Notes under the pieces: model-generated | What the model was told of the DNA's origin: nothing | Seen by the model: the letters and a program-made list of their open reading frames with translations, nothing else | Databases searched by the model: none | In this document: one piece after another, positions 38,279 through 40,408 of the stretch | How the letters are laid out: every line of letters begins with the position of its first letter | How positions within the stretch are numbered: the stretch's first letter is position 1 | Program-made: the position numbers and the translations under genes | Assembly: GCA_031271525.1 (NCBI GenBank) | Contig: JAISVO010000041.1 | Span: 1-40,408 of the forward strand | Length of the DNA: 40,408 nt | DNA from: Oscillospiraceae bacterium | GTDB lineage: Bacteria > Bacillota > Clostridia > Oscillospirales > UBA929 | Reading direction: 5' to 3'

Positions 38279-38406
38279 ATGTCATACAGTGAGGATTATT
38301 GGAAAAGAGTCAATGCGAGTCAATTGAATATCTGGACGAAGGTCACATATGGGAGGAAGCCCGCAAGACCTTCACAATCAGCATTAAGTTTACGCAAGAT
38401 AAATAG
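38279..38406 (+). pseudogene. IS630-family transposase fragment with frameshift
   Basis: ATG at 38279 encodes MSYSEDYWKRVN, close to the usual MSYS.D-RKR start of IS630-type transposases. After a frame change near 38320, the second frame reads SIEYLDEGHIWEEARKTF followed by TISIKF, the matching helix-turn-helix continuation, and ends at TAG (38404-38406). Only the first 40 or so codons remain, and the catalytic DDE part is gone. It is a degraded insertion-sequence remnant. Confidence 0.75.
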
Positions 38407-38454
38407 AATGCCTTTAACTTGGTTAACGTCTTCAAAAAGTCAATTGACATAAAA

Positions 38455-38750
38455 TTATCCGTGTCCCGCATTTTGTTTGCCAATCACCTTGACTGCTCCA
38501 TGCTGACGCGCTTTTTGGGTGGCAGGCTGCAAAACTAGGGCGTGTTGACGCAAATTTAGCCAGATGATTACAAAGGCGAACTGGATCAACGCAAGGAACA
38601 TAACATCTGCTTTGTCGTAGCGAGTACACACTTTTCTAAATTCTTTCAATCTTCGAAAAAGGCGCTCCACGACATTCTGCCGCTTATACTTTTCTTTATC
38701 GTATTCCCGAGGGTTTTTGCGGTTTTTCCTTCGGCGGAACAATTGGCTCA
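38455..38750 (-). pseudogene. IS5-family transposase C-terminal fragment with frameshift
   Basis: On the minus strand one frame reads KNRKNPREYDKEKYKRQNVV then ERLFRRLKEFRKVCTRYDKA and FLALIQFAFVIIWLN, the C-terminal end of IS5-type transposases (the usual -NR....YD...Y..R..VE..F..LK.FR...TRYDK pattern, with the catalytic Glu in VE). Just upstream a different frame encodes PIVPPK, which precedes the KNRK segment in intact proteins, so a frameshift lies near 38725. The N-terminal two thirds and both inverted ends are not visible. The preceding open codons up to 38946 do not look like transposase. Confidence 0.78.
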
Positions 38751-38883
38751 TGCCTCGATGTGGGGAAACTACAACGTTTTGGTAATTTTCAGGGTATTTA
38801 CTCGTTTTATCTTGCATTTCGCCTGTTGCCACTGCAAAAATAGCGCAAAAACCACTCCGCTTCACTGCTTCTGAACGTAGTAG

Positions 38884-38921
38884 AAGCCCGGAAGTCTTGC
38901 AATTGAAAGACTTCCGGGCTT
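38884..38921. repeat. Perfect 15-base inverted repeat near the IS fragment
   Basis: AAGCCCGGAAGTCTT (38884-38898) and its exact complement (38907-38921) surround an eight-base loop. No U-run follows on either strand, and it is not part of the transposase reading frame. Confidence 0.65.
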
Positions 38922-39033
38922 GAAAGCTTTCTATCAACACCTCCATTTACTTTTGACGGATTTGCCGATTATTAGATATGTGTGTTTCTTATATTGCCCG
39001 AGTTTTATAGAGCGAACCAATTACGCAGTATGC

Positions 39034-39654
39034 TTATTTGCGGCTGTATGATTGGTCGTTAAAACGGGATATTACACGCTTAGCGCCGAATTCCGATGCC
39101 TCTTCGCGCATGAATGTTATGCCCCCCGAAGTTCCCCACATACCGCATTTATTAAGAACATCAACGTCCAAGCCAAGCCATAGCATATTAAATATACCTA
39201 AAGAGATTCCGTGAGCGACAATAATTATGTTTTCTTCTTTACGAGTCATTATCTCTCTTAAGAACTCAAAGAGACGATTCCAAACATCTCTCATCGACTC
39301 TGCGTCCGGATAGGATTTATCATCGATGGTTTTCATTGGCCCTTGGAATATTTTTCGAGATTCTTCTTTTGATACTCCGTTGGCAGCACCGCAACTTATT
39401 TCTCTCAACGCGGCGGTCAATATTGGTTCAATGCCTAAATGCTTGCCTACATTTTCTGCTGTTTGCTTTGCACGCAGTAGGTCAGACGAGTACATGATAT
39501 ACTTACTGCCATCAATCTCTTTTGCAATATTCTCACCAATTCGATTAGCCTGCTCAAAGCCAAGCTCTGATAAATTCCAATCTCCCTGTCCCCCTATCAT
39601 TCCGTTAACATGGTGAACAGATTGTGTGTGCTGTATTGTGATTATATTTTTCAT
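39034..39654 (-). CDS. Histidine phosphatase (phosphoglycerate mutase-like) family protein, variant RHG motif
   Basis: A 206-residue protein of the histidine phosphatase fold. ATG at 39654 follows GGGAGG and gives the proper N-terminus. It begins KNIITIQHTQSVHHVNGMIG, where the usual RHGET becomes QHTQS, so the arginine before the catalytic histidine is Gln. Further motifs are normal: LSELGFEQA, YSSDLLRAKQTAE, an acidic REISCG segment, and IVAHGISLG with the second histidine. Members are phosphatases of small molecules or proteins; the substrate is unknown. It is clearly AT-richer than the genes before 38 kb and lies between IS fragments and tRNA-Arg. Confidence 0.85.
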   Translation of the reverse strand: MKNIITIQHTQSVHHVNGMIGGQGDWNLSELGFEQANRIGENIAKEIDGSKYIMYSSDLLRAKQTAENVGKHLGIEPILTAALREISCGAANGVSKEESRKIFQGPMKTIDDKSYPDAESMRDVWNRLFEFLREIMTRKEENIIIVAHGISLGIFNMLWLGLDVDVLNKCGMWGTSGGITFMREEASEFGAKRVISRFNDQSYSRK

Positions 39655-39727
39655 CCTACGCCTCCCGATAATATTAAATACTCTGTGTCCGCAAAGCCCG
39701 CTCATGCTTTCAAATACATATTACCAC

Positions 39728-39766
39728 AAAAAATGAAAGAAGCCAATCGTTTTCGCGACAGGCTTC
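39728..39766 (-). terminator. Terminator after tRNA-Arg
   Basis: On the minus strand GAAGCC and GGCTTC (39761-39766 and 39739-39744) flank a 16-base loop and are followed by TTTCATTTTTT. It lies 14 bases past the tRNA 3' end. Confidence 0.7.
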
Positions 39767-39780
39767 CTTATGGGGAATTA

Positions 39781-39857
39781 TGGTACACCCGGCGGGATTC
39801 GAACCCACGGCCTTCAGAGTCGGAGTCTGACACTCTATCCATCTGAGCTACGGGTGC
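39781..39857 (-). tRNA. tRNA-Arg (anticodon CCG)
   Basis: On the minus strand acceptor GCACCCG pairs with CGGGTGT (first pair G-U), the D arm is GCTCAGATGGATAGAGT, and anticodon stem TCAGA/TCTGA holds CTCCGAC with anticodon CCG. The T arm is GTGGG-TTCGAAT-CCCGC, and CCA is encoded. The gene is 77 bases long. The 3' end faces the IS-rich, AT-rich region, a usual site for island integration. Confidence 0.95.
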
Positions 39858-40113
39858 ATTTTCAAACTCGCTTCAGGTTCTCCAAACCATTGATATTGCC
39901 TGAGGGTTAGGTTCTTTCTGAAAAAGCGTTTTTCAAAAAGGTGTTAGATTTTTCTGAAAAAGTTTGTTAGGCTCGAACCATTTTGTACGTGGGTATACTA
40001 CAGTATTCTCGATGGTTTGTCAACCCTTATTTCAAGAGCGGGAGTTACCACCGCAGGAGTTTGGAAACTTTCTTCCATGCGCTGATTTGCTCACTGTCCT
40101 CGTTGACTGTGAA

Positions 40114-40162
40114 AACCTGTTCTCATTTGTATACCCACCTGAAACGCCTATGAGAACAGGTT
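40114..40162. repeat. 13-base perfect inverted repeat
   Basis: AACCTGTTCTCAT (40114-40126) and ATGAGAACAGGTT (40150-40162) are exact complements, 23 bases apart. It could be a protein-binding site, a recombination site or a hairpin upstream of the chemoreceptor. Confidence 0.6.
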
Positions 40163-40194
40163 CTAAAACCGCGCATCTACAGCAACGCCCCATT

Positions 40195-40212
40195 TTGGCC
40201 ATCTTGGCCATC
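40195..40212. repeat. Tandem nine-base repeat
   Basis: TTGGCCATC occurs twice in direct succession (40195-40203, 40204-40212), close to the 13-base inverted repeat. Confidence 0.5.
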
Positions 40213-40310
40213 ATGTAATTATGTTACCGCAACAAAACGAAACCTGTGATATACTTATTTGGGGGAATGTATACCCTCGTGACAAATATAATACTTAGGA
40301 GGTCTTCCTT

Positions 40311-40408
40311 GTGAAAAACCTGAAAGTTTCCGCGAAGCTGATCGTCAGTTTCCTGATCGTCATCGTTTTTTCCATTCTTGTCGGTATTATCGGCATTTAC
40401 GGCATGGC
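40311..40408 (+). CDS. Methyl-accepting chemotaxis protein, N-terminal end, cut by window edge
   Basis: GTG at 40311 follows TTAGGAGG at nine-base spacing. The first 32 residues, KNLKVSAKLIVSFLIVIVFS then ILVGIIGIYGM, form a basic start and a membrane helix typical of chemoreceptors with a four-helix-bundle sensor (K--.KL---F...---...-G..G). The frame runs off the right edge. It would be the second chemoreceptor in the window and may be transcribed independently of the AT-rich island. Confidence 0.75.
   Translation, partial: MKNLKVSAKLIVSFLIVIVFSILVGIIGIYGM

Larger units (their letters stand above)
39858..40310. other. Intergenic region between tRNA-Arg and the second chemoreceptor
   Basis: A 453-base AT-rich stretch without a gene I can support. 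It holds a 13-base inverted repeat (40114-40162), a tandem nine-base repeat (40195-40212) and near the right end TATACT and TATAAT boxes without good -35 partners. Confidence 0.5.

Noticed and set aside
38142..38300. A second copy of the tRNA-Arg 3' end as an island attachment site
   Set aside because: I searched by eye for the T-arm and acceptor sequence and saw no match at the left side of the AT-rich segment.
38751..38946. Upstream part of the minus-strand frame in front of the IS5-type fragment
   Set aside because: It translates through the 15-base hairpin and shows no transposase similarity; it is open by chance.
39964..40218. An 84-codon plus-strand frame after tRNA-Arg
   Set aside because: No ribosome site, it passes straight through the inverted and tandem repeats, and it resembles nothing known.
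1..40408. CRISPR array, prophage, or toxin-antitoxin pair
   Set aside because: No evenly spaced repeat-spacer pattern, no phage structural or integrase genes, and no recognisable toxin-antitoxin proteins were seen.

Overview
The window looks like a chromosomal segment of a GC-rich, spore-forming member of the Clostridia (Oscillospiraceae-like Bacillota). Supporting signs are the sporulation genes yqfC, yqfD, bofA and spoIIP, a Gram-positive style yqfC-yqfD-phoH-ybeY-dgkA-era-recO cluster, mutS2, recD2, strong Shine-Dalgarno sites with many TTG and GTG starts, sigma-A promoters with 17-base spacers, and a sodium-pumping decarboxylase operon typical of anaerobic fermenters. Most of the window is GC-rich. 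The last 2 kb or so (from about 38.1 kb) is clearly AT-richer and holds broken insertion sequences.

Layout. 1-11.4 kb, minus strand: the N-terminus of a cyclic beta-glucan synthase-like protein runs off the left edge. It is preceded in transcription order by an orphan hisH-hisF-type pair, mutS2, recO, era, a Gfo/Idh/MocA oxidoreductase, a small membrane protein, dgkA, ybeY, phoH, yqfD and yqfC. 11.5-17.0 kb, plus strand: a two-OB single-strand-binding-like protein, an aldo/keto reductase with two ferredoxin-type cysteine clusters, a small COG2426-type membrane protein, recD2 and a comF-like phosphoribosyltransferase. 17.1-22.3 kb, minus strand: secG, tRNA-Ser(UGA), then the str operon rpsL-rpsG-fusA-tuf, with an extra promoter just before tuf. 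22.4-23.8 kb, plus strand: infC (start codon ATC) with an attenuator-like leader, rpmI and rplT. 23.9-26.1 kb: a bidirectional terminator and a chemoreceptor gene. 26.2-31.8 kb: a truncated MerR gene and a minus-strand unit of protein O-mannosyltransferase-like, PHP phosphatase, RsiV-like lipoprotein and B12-binding radical SAM genes. 31.8-35.3 kb: an oxaloacetate decarboxylase-type sodium pump operon (alpha, gamma, biotin carrier, beta), with birA divergent from it. 36.5-38.1 kb: a DUF2508 gene, bofA and spoIIP. 38.2-40.4 kb: remnants of IS630- and IS5-family transposases, a histidine-phosphatase-family gene, tRNA-Arg(CCG), and the start of a second chemoreceptor.

How the parts fit. The segment is mostly housekeeping: translation, ribosome maturation, DNA repair, membrane lipid kinase and sporulation. 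Carbon and energy functions are added, namely the biotin-dependent sodium pump with its ligase next door. Small GC-rich palindromes recur in intergenic gaps, and three of them overlap the 3' ends of genes and supply their stop codons.

The least routine items are the HisF-type protein with Gln at the position of catalytic Asp130, the palindromes that form stop codons, the ATC start and leader of infC, the decapitated MerR gene with an intact MerR-type promoter, the coupled mannosyltransferase/PHP/lipoprotein/radical-SAM unit, and the AT-rich IS graveyard next to tRNA-Arg. I did not see a CRISPR array, prophage or toxin-antitoxin pair, and I cannot claim a clearly new defence-type system. All family assignments come from reading motifs by eye, without database searches.
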